A DNA stretch of 36,692 nt from Pseudomonadota bacterium (GCA_016201015.1 JACQDQ010000192.1:1-36692); one strand, 5' to 3'. Numbered from the stretch's first letter, positions 24,295 to 32,933 are shown. Translations and numbers: made by a program. The notes: generated by a model not told the origin, from the sequence alone.

Positions 24295-25290
24295 GTGTTC
24301 GTTCAGGCATTCAGCGTCGGCAAGGACCCCGAGGCACCGGAGGCGAACGAGGACACCTATGTCGTCGTCCCCGGCCGGCTTTACGCGGTCGTCGACGGCG
24401 TGACCGACGCCACCGGGCGTCGCTATGACGGCGCCAGCGGCGGCCAACTCGCCGGGCGTGCCGTGGAGCAGGCGCTGCGCGAGCTTGCCGGCGAGGGCCG
24501 GCATCGCGACTTGACCACCGCGTCGCTGCTGGCGCGGCTCAACGCGGCCCTTCACGACACCTATCGCCGGCACGGCATCGCCGCGGCGGCCGGCACCCGC
24601 ATCGGCGCGACCCTCGTTCTCGTCGCCGATGCCGGCCCCATTCTGCGTTTCTTCGTCATCGGCGACAGCGGTTTGCGCCTCAACGGCCGCACCACCGTCC
24701 GCAATGAAATGGCGATCGACCGCATCTTCGCCGCGCTGCGGCAGCGTATCTATCGCCGGCTGCGTGCGGCCGGGGCCGACGAGACTGCCTGCGCCGCGGT
24801 CGCCCGCGCCGGCGTCTGCTTCGGCACCGACGCCGTGCGGCCGGAGATGGCGCCGTGGCTCGATGCCGCCGCGCTTGCCGAGCTCCGCGCCGCGACCCGC
24901 GCGCAGATCGCGGCCCAGCTTCCCGCCGTCGCCGCGGCTGATCTCGACCATCTGCTGGCGCGCGGCGTCGTCGGCGCCCAAGGCGACTACCGCAACCGCG
25001 CCGGGCACGCGCTCGGCTACGCCTGCCTCGACGGATACCCGGTGCCGCCGGAGCTGGTCGTGACCTTGGAGCGCCCCAAGGCCGAGACCGCGACGGTCGA
25101 GATGTTCACCGACGGCTATTTCCACCCGCCCGCCGGGTGCCGGCTCGCCGATTGGGAAGAGTCCTTTGCCGCGGTCGAGCGGCTCGATCCGACGAAGACC
25201 GAGGCCTATCCGGCCGAGAAAGGCAGCCTCGGCCGGGTGCGCACCGATGATCGTACCATCGTGATCTTGAGCCGCGACCCGCCATCGTAA
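24295..25290 (+). CDS. PP2C-like protein phosphatase within an ABC transporter operon
   Basis: This 331-aa protein carries PP2C (PPM) motifs in order: NEDTYVVVPGRLYAVVDGVTD (D34 in the metal-binding VVDG), IGATLVLVADAGPILRFFVIGDSGLRL, MFTDGYF and the final TDDRTIVIL. The three metal-binding Asp positions (VVDG, FTDG, TDDRT) are all kept, so it should be an Mn/Mg-dependent Ser/Thr phosphatase. A middle section (about 125-245) is longer than in small PP2C proteins and has no family I recognise. The GTG at 24295 begins where similarity starts; a TTG at 24229 would add 22 Ser/Ala-rich residues. It lies between the binding protein and the ATPase (47 bases before it), which is unusual. No partner kinase is seen. 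Confidence 0.75.
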   Translation: MFVQAFSVGKDPEAPEANEDTYVVVPGRLYAVVDGVTDATGRRYDGASGGQLAGRAVEQALRELAGEGRHRDLTTASLLARLNAALHDTYRRHGIAAAAGTRIGATLVLVADAGPILRFFVIGDSGLRLNGRTTVRNEMAIDRIFAALRQRIYRRLRAAGADETACAAVARAGVCFGTDAVRPEMAPWLDAAALAELRAATRAQIAAQLPAVAAADLDHLLARGVVGAQGDYRNRAGHALGYACLDGYPVPPELVVTLERPKAETATVEMFTDGYFHPPAGCRLADWEESFAAVERLDPTKTEAYPAEKGSLGRVRTDDRTIVILSRDPPS

Positions 25291-25337
25291 GCCGCCAACG
25301 CCGTATAGCATCGGCCAGTGACGAAGGATCGACCTGC

Positions 25338-26450
25338 GTGCCCGAACGCGATCTAGTCATCCGCAACCTGACCAAGCGATTTGCGGCTGCAGGCGGCGAC
25401 GTCGTCGCCGTCGACAGCGTCTCGTTCCAAGTGCGGGCGACCGAGTTCTTCACCATGCTGGGTCCGTCGGGCTGCGGCAAGACGACGACGCTGCGCATGA
25501 TCGCCGGCCTCGAATCGGCGTCGGCCGGCAGCATCGTCTTCGCCGGCCGCGACTTCACGTCGGTGCCGGCGCAGCAGCGCAATATCGGCATGGTGTTCCA
25601 GTCCTACGCCCTGTTTCCGCATCTCACCATCTTCGAGAACGTGGCCTATGGGCTGCGCCTGCGCCGCATCCCGGCAGCGGAACTCAAGCCGCGCATCGAG
25701 AAGATTCTCGACCTGCTGCAGCTCGGCGCGCTCGCCGGCCGCCATCCCGCCGACCTCTCCGGCGGCCAGCAGCAGCGCGTGTCGATCGCCCGCGCGCTCG
25801 TCTACGACCCCGGCATGCTGCTGCTCGACGAGCCGCTGGCCAATCTCGACGCCAAGCTGCGCGTGCTGATGCGCGAGGAGATCCGCCGCATTCAACGCCG
25901 GCTCGGCATCATGTCGCTCTACGTCACCCACGACCAGGAGGAGGCGATGTCGGTGTCGGACCGCCTCGCCGTGTTCAATCTCGGCCGCCTGATGCAACTT
26001 GGCACGCCGCAGGAAGTCTATGCCGCTCCGGCCTCGCTGTTCGTCGCCGATTTCATCGGCAAGGCGAATTTCTTTCCGGCGCGCCTCGCCGGCCGCGTCG
26101 GGGCCGGCGCCCGCGTCGCGCTGGCCGGTGGCGCGGAAATCGCGACGCCGCGCGCGATGCCGCTCGGCGCGGAAGAGGCGCCGCGCATTCCCGCCGGCTG
26201 CGACGCCATGCTGATGGTCCGCCCGGCCGCCATCGGGCTCGACGCGCGGGCCGGCGACGTGTCGTGCCGCATCGGCCGCGTCCAGTTCCTCGGCGGCATC
26301 ATCCGCTACACCGCGACGGCCGACGCCGCCTTGGGCGAGGTGACGATCGACGCGCAGCGGCCGGTCGATGGCGTCGGCGAGGGAGCCGCCGCCTGGCTGC
26401 GCCTCGCCGCCGCCGATGCCATCGTCTATCTCGCCGCGGGTCGCGCATGA
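25338..26450 (+). CDS. ABC transporter ATPase, FbpC/PotA type
   Basis: This 370-aa protein has Walker A GPSGCGKT (42-49), a Q-loop MVFQSYALFPHL, signature LSGGQQQRVSIARAL and Walker B MLLLDEPLANLD, then the H-loop YVTHDQEEAMSVSD. A C-terminal TOBE domain (about 250-370) is typical of iron, polyamine and phosphonate importers. It powers the permease encoded next and overlaps it by 4 bases (ATGA). The start is GTG at 25338, just before the conserved LVIRNLTKRF; GAAGGA lies upstream. Substrate class follows the binding protein and is not certain. Confidence 0.92.
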   Translation: MPERDLVIRNLTKRFAAAGGDVVAVDSVSFQVRATEFFTMLGPSGCGKTTTLRMIAGLESASAGSIVFAGRDFTSVPAQQRNIGMVFQSYALFPHLTIFENVAYGLRLRRIPAAELKPRIEKILDLLQLGALAGRHPADLSGGQQQRVSIARALVYDPGMLLLDEPLANLDAKLRVLMREEIRRIQRRLGIMSLYVTHDQEEAMSVSDRLAVFNLGRLMQLGTPQEVYAAPASLFVADFIGKANFFPARLAGRVGAGARVALAGGAEIATPRAMPLGAEEAPRIPAGCDAMLMVRPAAIGLDARAGDVSCRIGRVQFLGGIIRYTATADAALGEVTIDAQRPVDGVGEGAAAWLRLAAADAIVYLAAGRA

Positions 26451-28135
26451 AGGCCGATCCCTCCGCCCTACTCGCCCGCCGCGACTGGTTCCCCTACGCC
26501 GTCGGGGCACTGACAGTGGTTGCCGCGCTCGCTTTCCTCGTCTACCCGCTGGCCTACGCGATGTTCGGCGCCTTCATCAGGAACGGCGAGGAGGCGGCGA
26601 TCGAGAACCTGACGCTGGTCAATTTCGAGCGCTTCTTTACCTCGGCGAGCTACAAGCGCGCCTTGTGGAACTCGATCTTTGCCGGCGGGCTGTCGACCCT
26701 GCTTGCCGCCGCGCTGGCGCTGCCGATGGCCTACGCCGTGGCGCGCATTGCCATGCCGTTCCGCGCGCTCATCCTCGCCTTGTCGGTCGTGCCGCTGATC
26801 TCGCCGCCCTTCATCGGCGCCTATGCCTGGATCATCCTGCTCGGCAATAACGGCGTCATCAGCCAATTGCTGCGCACCTATCTCGGTATCGACCTGCCAT
26901 CGATCTACGGCCCATTCGGCGTCGTCTTCGCGCTGGCGCTCAGCTACTTCCCCTACGTCTTCCTCATCGTCCAGGGCGCGCTCGCCGCCGCCGACCCCTA
27001 CATCGAGGAGGCGGCGCGCGTCATGGGCGCGTCGCGCGCGCGCATCCTGCGCACGATCACGCTGCCGTCGATTCTGCCGTCGATCGCCGCCGGCATGCTG
27101 ATCGTCTTCATCAAGGCGGTGGGCGATTTCGGCGTGCCGTCGATCCTGGGCGGCGAGTTCCAGGTATTGCCGACGCTGATCTACTACCAGATCCACGGCT
27201 TCTTCAATTTGAACGGCGCGGCGGCGGTGGCCATGGTCAATGTCGCGCTCACCGTACTGGCCCTTGCCGTACTGGCGTGGATCGACCGCACCCGCAGCTA
27301 CGCGACGATCACCGGCACGGCGCGCGCCGCGCGGCGCGCCACCGGGCTCGGCGCCAGGCTGTTCGCCAATCTCTATTGCTGGCTGGTGCTGCTCGTCGCC
27401 ATCCTGCCGCAGGCCACGGTGGTCTTCTCCTCCTTCGCCGAAAGATGGGCCGGCACGCTGCTGCCCACCATCTACGGGCTCGATCATTACCGGCGCGTCA
27501 TGGCCAACCTGACGCAGCCGATCGTCAACAGCCTGATCCTGGCGGGCGCCGCCACCGCGGTTTGCATCGTCTTCGGCACGGTCACCGCCTATGCAACGAT
27601 CCGCGGCAAGGTGTTCGCCAAATGGGCGCTCGACCTCACCATCATGCTGCCCTTCGTGCTGCCGGGCCTGGTCGTCGGCGTCGCTTATCTCATCGCCTTC
27701 AACAGCGGCTGGCTGATATTGACCGGCACCGGACTCATCATCGTGCTCGCCTATTTCACGCGGCGCGTCGCCTTCATCTTCCGCTCGGTCTCCGCCGCTG
27801 TGTCGCAGGTGGATATGAAGATCGAGGAGGCCTCGACCATCTGCGGCGCCACATGGGGGCAAACCATGCGCCGCATCACGGTGCCGCTGATCGCGCCGGG
27901 AATTCTCGCCGGCGGCGTGCTGGTGTTCTCGACTCTCATCGGCGAAGTGAGCGCCACCGTGCTGCTCTATTCGGCCAGGTGGAAGACGATCTCGATCGCG
28001 ATCTACGAGCTCGTGCTCGGCGACGAGCTCTACAAGGCGAGCGCCGTCGGCACGATCGCCATCGTGCTGACGCTGCTGCTCGTGCTCGCGGCGAGCCGCC
28101 TCGCCGGCAAGAACATGGCCGACATGTTCCGCTGA
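26447..28135 (+). CDS. ABC transporter permease, fused two-domain FbpB/AfuB type
   Basis: This 562-aa polytopic protein has two permease halves, each with an EAA coupling loop. These read EEAARVMGASRARILRTITLP in the first half and EEASTICGATWGQTMRRITVP in the second. Two-domain permeases of this sort pair with FbpC-type ATPases in ferric-iron and related importers and form the whole pore as one chain. The ATG at 26447 overlaps the ATPase stop; a longer frame upstream is a shadow. The last helix and short cytoplasmic tail (LAGKNMADMFR) end the transporter operon. Confidence 0.92.
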   Translation: MKADPSALLARRDWFPYAVGALTVVAALAFLVYPLAYAMFGAFIRNGEEAAIENLTLVNFERFFTSASYKRALWNSIFAGGLSTLLAAALALPMAYAVARIAMPFRALILALSVVPLISPPFIGAYAWIILLGNNGVISQLLRTYLGIDLPSIYGPFGVVFALALSYFPYVFLIVQGALAAADPYIEEAARVMGASRARILRTITLPSILPSIAAGMLIVFIKAVGDFGVPSILGGEFQVLPTLIYYQIHGFFNLNGAAAVAMVNVALTVLALAVLAWIDRTRSYATITGTARAARRATGLGARLFANLYCWLVLLVAILPQATVVFSSFAERWAGTLLPTIYGLDHYRRVMANLTQPIVNSLILAGAATAVCIVFGTVTAYATIRGKVFAKWALDLTIMLPFVLPGLVVGVAYLIAFNSGWLILTGTGLIIVLAYFTRRVAFIFRSVSAAVSQVDMKIEEASTICGATWGQTMRRITVPLIAPGILAGGVLVFSTLIGEVSATVLLYSARWKTISIAIYELVLGDELYKASAVGTIAIVLTLLLVLAASRLAGKNMADMFR

Positions 28136-28161
28136 ACCACCGTCTCCTGACGTCGGAATTA

Positions 28162-28179
28162 ACCGCAGAGACCGCAGAG
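28162..28179. repeat. tandem 9-base repeat
   Basis: Two adjacent copies of ACCGCAGAG (28162-28170 and 28171-28179) follow TTA. Similar ACCGCAGAG/ACGCAGAG runs occur as dispersed intergenic repeats in many bacterial genomes, so this may be one degenerate member. Only two units are present here. Confidence 0.5.
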
Positions 28180-28241
28180 AGGCGTCGAGATGCAGTTTGC
28201 AATAGCCGTCGTTTGCGGGGCGGCGCGGCGTGGTTTCACGC

Positions 28242-28262
28242 TCCCGTGGCGCCGGCACGGGA
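28242..28262. terminator. possible hairpin after the transporter operon
   Basis: TCCCGTG (28242-28248) and CACGGGA (28256-28262) form a perfect 7-base stem around a 7-base loop, about 107 bases after the permease stop. No T-run follows, so intrinsic termination is doubtful; it might protect the mRNA end or belong to a small repeat family. Confidence 0.3.
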
Positions 28263-28411
28263 TACGAAGTTACTGAGCGGAAACGTCTTTAAGCCGGCGT
28301 CGCGCGCCCTTATGTGACTACCGCCGGCCGTCGGCCGCCCGCGCCTTCATGCGCGCGTTCCGTAGTTTCTCGACGCATTCCAGAAAACAGAAACCGAAAG
28401 GGAGCACCTCG

Positions 28412-29020
28412 ATGCGACTTTATTATTCCCCTGGCGCCTGTTCGCTGTCACCGCACATCGTGCTGCGCGAGGCGGGCCTGAAATTCGATCTCGAGCAGGT
28501 CGACCTCGCCAGCAAGAAGACCAAGGCCGGCGCCGATTATCGGCAGGTCAATCCCAAGGGCCAGGTCCCCACGCTGCAGCTTGACAGCGGCGAAATCCTG
28601 ACCGAGGGCCCGGCGATCGTGCAGTATCTCGGCGACCGCAAGCCCGAGGCGGGGCTCGTCCCGGCCGCCGGGACGATCGAACGCTACCGCGTGCAGGAGT
28701 GGCTGAACTTCATCACTTCCGAGCTGCACAAGGGCTTCACGCCGCTGTTCAAGGCGAACACGCCGGACGACTACAAGAAGATCGCCCGCGACAATCTCGC
28801 GGAGCGCTTCGGGCATCTCGACCGCCACCTCGCCGGCAAGCAATACCTCATGGGCGACCGTTTCACGGCTGCCGACGCCTATGCCTTCACCGTCGTCAAC
28901 TGGTCCAATTTCCAGAAGATCGACCTCGCGCCATGGCCGAATCTCAAGTCCTACATCGCCCGCGTCGCCGCGCGGCCGAAGGTACAGGAGGCGATGAAGG
29001 CCGAAGGCCTGATCAAGTAG
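28412..29020 (+). CDS. glutathione S-transferase, beta class
   Basis: This 202-aa protein has the beta-class GST start MRLYYSPGACSLSPHI with C10, the residue that contacts glutathione in this class, then NPKGQVPTL and EGPAIVQYL (the thioredoxin-like domain cis-Pro and Ser). The helical C-terminal domain has FTAADAYAFTVVNW with the N-capping box. It conjugates or reduces compounds with glutathione in the cytosol and may protect against oxidants or aromatic-breakdown by-products. ATG 28412 has AAGGGAG at good spacing; the frame upstream is open but lacks family likeness. Substrate unknown. Confidence 0.93.
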   Translation: MRLYYSPGACSLSPHIVLREAGLKFDLEQVDLASKKTKAGADYRQVNPKGQVPTLQLDSGEILTEGPAIVQYLGDRKPEAGLVPAAGTIERYRVQEWLNFITSELHKGFTPLFKANTPDDYKKIARDNLAERFGHLDRHLAGKQYLMGDRFTAADAYAFTVVNWSNFQKIDLAPWPNLKSYIARVAARPKVQEAMKAEGLIK

Positions 29021-29080
29021 GTCGCCGCGCAGCGCGCTCCCCCGCGCTGAAATCGCCGCGGGGGAGCCGTCGGCATGCCG

Positions 29081-30625
29081 CTAGGGGCGCGCCGCCCGAT
29101 ACGCGGCCGAGACCTTGCGCTGCTTGCCGCCGGGATAGGGGAAGCGCAGCGTAACCTCGGTACCGACACCGCGCGCGCTGCGTATCGAAATCGTGCCGCC
29201 GTGCAACTCGCAGTAGGATTTGACCAGCGACAAGCCGAGGCCGGCGCCTCCCGCCGGCCGTTTGGTGATGTCGCCGAGCTGCCGGAAGGGCTCGAGCGCG
29301 GTCGGGATGTCTTCCTCGGCCATGCCGACGCCCTGATCGATCACGCGAATGTGAACCCAAGACTCGTCGCGGCCGATGACGACGCTGATGGTCGAGCCGG
29401 AGCTTGAGAACTTGAGCGCATTGTCGACCAGATTGAAGATGCATTGCCGCACCATGCGCTCGTCGGCCTTGAATTCGATGGCGTCTACCGTCGCGTCGAA
29501 CTTGAGCGCGATGTCCATCGCCGCCGCCCTCGGCTCAAGGAGACGGAGCGACTGTTCGGTCAGCGACCGGAGTTCGATGCCGCCGATGGCGGCTTCGATC
29601 TTGCCGGCCTCGACGCGGGTCAGATCGAGGATGTCGTTGACCATGCCGAGGAGATGCAGCCCGCTATAGTGAATGTCCTTGCCAAAGGACACATAGCGCT
29701 TGTCGGGAATCGCACCGAAAAGCTCGTCCTTGATGATCTCGGCAAAGCCGATGATGGCGTTGAGCGGCGTGCGGAACTCATGGCTGAGATGCGCGAGGAA
29801 GCGGGACTTGGCAGCATTGGCGAGCTCGGCATGCTCGCGCTGCTTGCGCTCCGTGATGTCACGGGTGATCTTGGCATAGCCGGCCACCCGGCCCTGCTCG
29901 TCGCGAATGGCGTAAATGACGACATGCGCCGCGAACTGCGTGCCGTCCCGGCGGACGCGTTGCGCCTCCTCCTCGTAACGCCCGGTTTCGGCCGCAGCGT
30001 CGAGCGCCACGTGCGGCTTGCCGCTGCGCTGATCTTCCTCGGTGTAAAAGCGCGAGAAATGCTGCCCGATGACCTCGCCCGCGGCGTAACCCTTGATCCG
30101 CTCGGCACCGAGGTTCCAGCTCGTCACGATGCCGTTCGCATCGAGCATGTAGATCGCGTAGTCGGAAATTCCCTCCACCAGCAGGCGGAGGCGCCGCTCG
30201 CTTTCATGGAGCGCACGCTCGGTCTGCCGCGTCGTGGTGGCGTCGCGGACGATCATGGCGAAGCCGATAATCTCGCCGGCATCGTCGCACTGGGGATGGA
30301 TTGTCGCGTGGGTCGCGAGAACGGTGCCATCTTGGCGTACGCACTGGCGCGCCTCTTGATGCCTCCCGTGCTCCGCGGCAGCCTTCAGCGCCTTCAGCGG
30401 GTGCTCCGTCAGGCGGTCGGCTTTGGTGTGGAGCAGCGAGACGTGCCGGCCGATCACTTCGCCGGGCGCATAGCCGAAAATCGCCGTCGCGCCGGCGTTC
30501 CAGCTGCGAATCGTGCCGTCGAGGTCGATGAAATAGATCGCATAGTCGGTGAGCTCATCGACGAGCGTCCGGCAGAGTTCGCCGAATTGCCGCGGGCCAT
30601 TTCGGGCGGACAGGGTGGGTGTCAT
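29081..30625 (-). CDS. double-PAS sensor histidine kinase (orphan)
   Basis: This 514-aa soluble kinase has two PAS domains (about 20-135 and 145-258; DYAIYFIDLDGTIRSWNAG and DYAIYMLDANGIVTSWNLG are clear internal repeats). A HisKA dimerisation domain with SHEFRTPLNAI (H282) follows, then a HATPase with N box NLVDNALKFS, DQGVGM and GAGLGLSLV. There are no membrane segments, so it senses a cytosolic signal such as redox, a ligand or light; no heme or flavin residues stand out. ATG 30625 was chosen since GGGGAG precedes it; a TTG at 30649 would add 8 residues. No response regulator lies nearby. An unusual nested dyad sits 27-59 bases upstream. Confidence 0.92.
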   Translation of the reverse strand: MTPTLSARNGPRQFGELCRTLVDELTDYAIYFIDLDGTIRSWNAGATAIFGYAPGEVIGRHVSLLHTKADRLTEHPLKALKAAAEHGRHQEARQCVRQDGTVLATHATIHPQCDDAGEIIGFAMIVRDATTTRQTERALHESERRLRLLVEGISDYAIYMLDANGIVTSWNLGAERIKGYAAGEVIGQHFSRFYTEEDQRSGKPHVALDAAAETGRYEEEAQRVRRDGTQFAAHVVIYAIRDEQGRVAGYAKITRDITERKQREHAELANAAKSRFLAHLSHEFRTPLNAIIGFAEIIKDELFGAIPDKRYVSFGKDIHYSGLHLLGMVNDILDLTRVEAGKIEAAIGGIELRSLTEQSLRLLEPRAAAMDIALKFDATVDAIEFKADERMVRQCIFNLVDNALKFSSSGSTISVVIGRDESWVHIRVIDQGVGMAEEDIPTALEPFRQLGDITKRPAGGAGLGLSLVKSYCELHGGTISIRSARGVGTEVTLRFPYPGGKQRKVSAAYRAARP

Positions 30626-30651
30626 GCTGGCACTCCCCACGAACGTCAATC

Positions 30652-30684
30652 ATTGTTAATGGTCGGGCCCGATCTCTTAACAAT
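30652..30684. promoter_or_regulatory. nested inverted repeat upstream of the histidine kinase gene
   Basis: ATTGTTAA (30652-30659) and TTAACAAT (30677-30684) are perfect inverted 8-mers. Between them lies TCGGGCCCGA (30663-30672), a perfect 10-base palindrome; the two centres differ by only half a base. AT-rich arms around a GC core in GC-rich DNA suggest a regulator-binding site or a terminator for the upstream TAXI gene; no T-run follows on the minus strand. Confidence 0.5.
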
Positions 30685-30826
30685 AGATTAACGCCATCGC
30701 GCCGCGCGCTCGACCCCCGACGAGCATGGCTCGATGATGTTCATTGTCTGTTCAGGCCGCGCCACGGCGCAGCGAGCGGCCGCGGTGTCGCGGCTTCGAT
30801 CCACGTCGGGTAGCGGAAGTCCCGGC

Positions 30827-31786
30827 TCAGCGGACAAGGCCGACTTCATGCAGGTAGCGCAGCACCCCGGGGTGTATGAGTTCGAGCCGCGGCGCGGCGG
30901 CCACCGTGTTCGCCGCTTTCGTCTCGCGCGCCTGCGCCAGCCGCTTGGCCAGCGCCGCCTCCCCGCGATGCAGCGCGCGGGCCAGGCGATAGGCGACGTC
31001 GTCGGCGAGCGTCGGCCGCGCGAGAATGAAGCTCCACGATCCGACCGAGGCGATCGCCGTTTCTTGCCCGGCATAGCTGCCGGCCGGCACCGTCAGCGCC
31101 TTGAGGAAGCTGTGCTTGGTGCGAATGCGCGCCGCTTCGTCGGCGTCGGGTGCGATGAAGCGCGCACCGGCCGGATCCCGCGCCACGGCGGCGAAGCCAG
31201 GCCAGCCGGTGCCGCCGCCCCACAAAGCGGCGACGCGCCCGTCGATCACCATCGCCGGGCCGTCGCCGGCGCGATCGAGATACACCGCGAGAAAGTCCTT
31301 GTCCTGATCGAGACCGATCCCGTCGAGCACGTAGCGCGCGAGAATCACCAGGCCCGAGCCGCTGGCGCCGAACGCTACCGGCTTTCCCCGCAAGTCGGCG
31401 ATCGTCCGGTACGGGCTGTCGGCGCGCACCACGAACATGCCAGGCGTGGAATACATCGCGGCGATGATCTTGAGGCTGGCCGGCGGCCGGCCGATGCCCG
31501 ACAGTACCTCATACGCGACCTCGCCCTGCACCAGCGCGATATCGAGATCACCCGCTTCAAGCAGCGGCACGTTTTCGGTGCTGCCCTTGGTATTGCGCGG
31601 CTGGATCGCCAGCGACGGCTCTGTCTCATTGATCGTCTCGGCGACCGCCCCGCCGTAAAGCGGAAAGCCGCCGCCCGGCGTCGCCGTCCCGAGCACGATT
31701 GCCGTCTTCGGTTGGGCCGACGCAGCGCTGCCGACCATGGCTGTCCCCCCAATGATCGCCAGCAATAGTAACGCCGCGCGCCTCAT
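30827..31786 (-). CDS. TAXI-family TRAP transporter solute receptor (orphan)
   Basis: This 319-aa secreted protein has a signal peptide (MRRAALLLLAIIGGTAMVGSAASAQ) and the TAXI receptor pattern: VLGTATPGGGFPLYGGAVAETINE, the NTKGSTENVPLLEAGDLDIALVQGEVAYE segment and LRGKPVAFGASGSGLVILARYVL. TAXI receptors usually serve TRAP transporters with a fused DctQM permease, for glutamate or other acids. No permease gene is nearby. The last segment (LIHPGVLRYLHEVGLVR) is family-typical of the C-terminal helix. ATG 31786 starts the signal peptide and has GGTGGATGG ahead; ATG 31795 is an alternative. It lies 52 bases after the aldo/keto reductase gene and may be co-transcribed. Confidence 0.87.
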   Translation of the reverse strand: MRRAALLLLAIIGGTAMVGSAASAQPKTAIVLGTATPGGGFPLYGGAVAETINETEPSLAIQPRNTKGSTENVPLLEAGDLDIALVQGEVAYEVLSGIGRPPASLKIIAAMYSTPGMFVVRADSPYRTIADLRGKPVAFGASGSGLVILARYVLDGIGLDQDKDFLAVYLDRAGDGPAMVIDGRVAALWGGGTGWPGFAAVARDPAGARFIAPDADEAARIRTKHSFLKALTVPAGSYAGQETAIASVGSWSFILARPTLADDVAYRLARALHRGEAALAKRLAQARETKAANTVAAAPRLELIHPGVLRYLHEVGLVR

Positions 31787-31838
31787 CACGACCATCCACC
31801 GGCCACTCAACGGCGGCCCGCTGACATGCGCGACGCGT

Positions 31839-32783
31839 TCAGGCCTTGCCGGTGATGCGATCGATCTCGGCTTTGTCCTCGGCCGCCAGCTTCCAGCCGG
31901 TCGCCTTGACATTCTGTTCGAGCTGCTCGGGCTTGGTGGCGCCGGCGATGACGCTGGTCACGCGCGGCTGCCCCGCCAGCCACGAGAAGGCCAGCTCGAG
32001 CATGGAATGGCCGCGCTTGGCGCAGAAATCCTGCAGCCGCTCGACGACCGGCCAATTGGCGTCGGTCATGTAGCGCTCGGCGAGCCGCGGCGTCGTGGTC
32101 AGCCGCGCGCCTTCCGGCAGCGGCGCATTGCGCTTGTACTTGCCGGTGAGCAGGCCGCTGGCCAGCGGGAAAAATGGCAACAGCCCCATGCCATAGGTCT
32201 CCATCGCCGGAACCAGCTCGCGCTCGATGCCGCGCACGACCAGGCTGTATTCGTCCTGGCAGGAGATGAAGCTGTTGAGGCCGAGATGCTTGGCCGTCCA
32301 TTGCGCCTCGACCGCCTGCCAGCCCGGCAGATTGGAGCAGCCGATATAGCGGACCTTGCCCTGGCGGACGAGGTCGTCGAGGGCGCGCAGCGTCTCCTCG
32401 ATCGGCGTCAGCGGGTCGGATTGATGCTGCTGGTAGAGATCGATCCAATCGGTCTTGAGCCGCCTGAGGCTCGCCTCGACCGCCGACATGATGTAGCGGC
32501 GCGAAGCGCCCTTGAGCACGCCCGCGTCGTCCATCGGCATGCAGAACTTGGTGGCGAGCACGATGTCCTTGCGCCGCGCGCCGAGAACCTGGCCAAGTAA
32601 TTCCTCCGAGCCGCCGCGATTGCCGTAGGTGTCGGCGGTGTCGAGGAGCGTGATGCCGAGATCGAGCGCCTTGTGGACGACCTTGCGCGTCGCCTCCAAA
32701 TCGATGCGACCGCCGAAATTGTTGCATCCCAGCCCAACGACCGAGACGCGCAGACCGGACTTTCCGAGATTACGCAGTTCCAC
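31839..32783 (-). CDS. aldo/keto reductase
   Basis: This 314-aa TIM-barrel NADPH oxidoreductase has the catalytic tetrad D48, Y53, K79 and H120 (LDTADTYGNRGGSEELLG, LATKF, LYQQHQSD). Its C-terminal VTSVIAGATKPEQLEQNVKA contacts the cofactor phosphate by family analogy. It reduces aldehydes or ketones, in the general group of YhdN- or Tas-like enzymes; the substrate is not predictable. The start is GTG at 32783 with AAAGGG at 8 bases. It is the first gene of a possible two-gene unit with the TAXI receptor. Confidence 0.93.
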   Translation of the reverse strand: MELRNLGKSGLRVSVVGLGCNNFGGRIDLEATRKVVHKALDLGITLLDTADTYGNRGGSEELLGQVLGARRKDIVLATKFCMPMDDAGVLKGASRRYIMSAVEASLRRLKTDWIDLYQQHQSDPLTPIEETLRALDDLVRQGKVRYIGCSNLPGWQAVEAQWTAKHLGLNSFISCQDEYSLVVRGIERELVPAMETYGMGLLPFFPLASGLLTGKYKRNAPLPEGARLTTTPRLAERYMTDANWPVVERLQDFCAKRGHSMLELAFSWLAGQPRVTSVIAGATKPEQLEQNVKATGWKLAAEDKAEIDRITGKA

Positions 32784-32933
32784 TGCAAAGACCCTTTCTT
32801 GTGAAAAAGAATTGCGATCAATGGGCCACGATCATGCCACGGCCGGCGGGCGGCGCGTAAGGCCCCCGCACTTGCGCCGGCGGGGCGGCTGTACCATGCT
32901 CATCGTTTGAGGGACGGGCCGGGAGTCACCAAT

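Larger units (their letters stand above)
28136..28411. other. 276-base intergenic region with small repeats and a hairpin
   Basis: There is no convincing gene. Contents are a 9-base tandem repeat (28162-28179), a 7-base-stem hairpin (28242-28262) that includes a 16-mer also found at 13095-13110, and a run of inverted GC blocks near 28320-28345. The GST promoter must lie in the right part, but no clear hexamers are seen. Confidence 0.45.

Noticed and set aside
26468-28258. A 596-codon minus-strand frame opposite the permease
   Set aside because: It is a low-complexity Asp/Gln/Arg/Gly-rich shadow of a membrane protein gene; the plus strand has clear EAA motifs.
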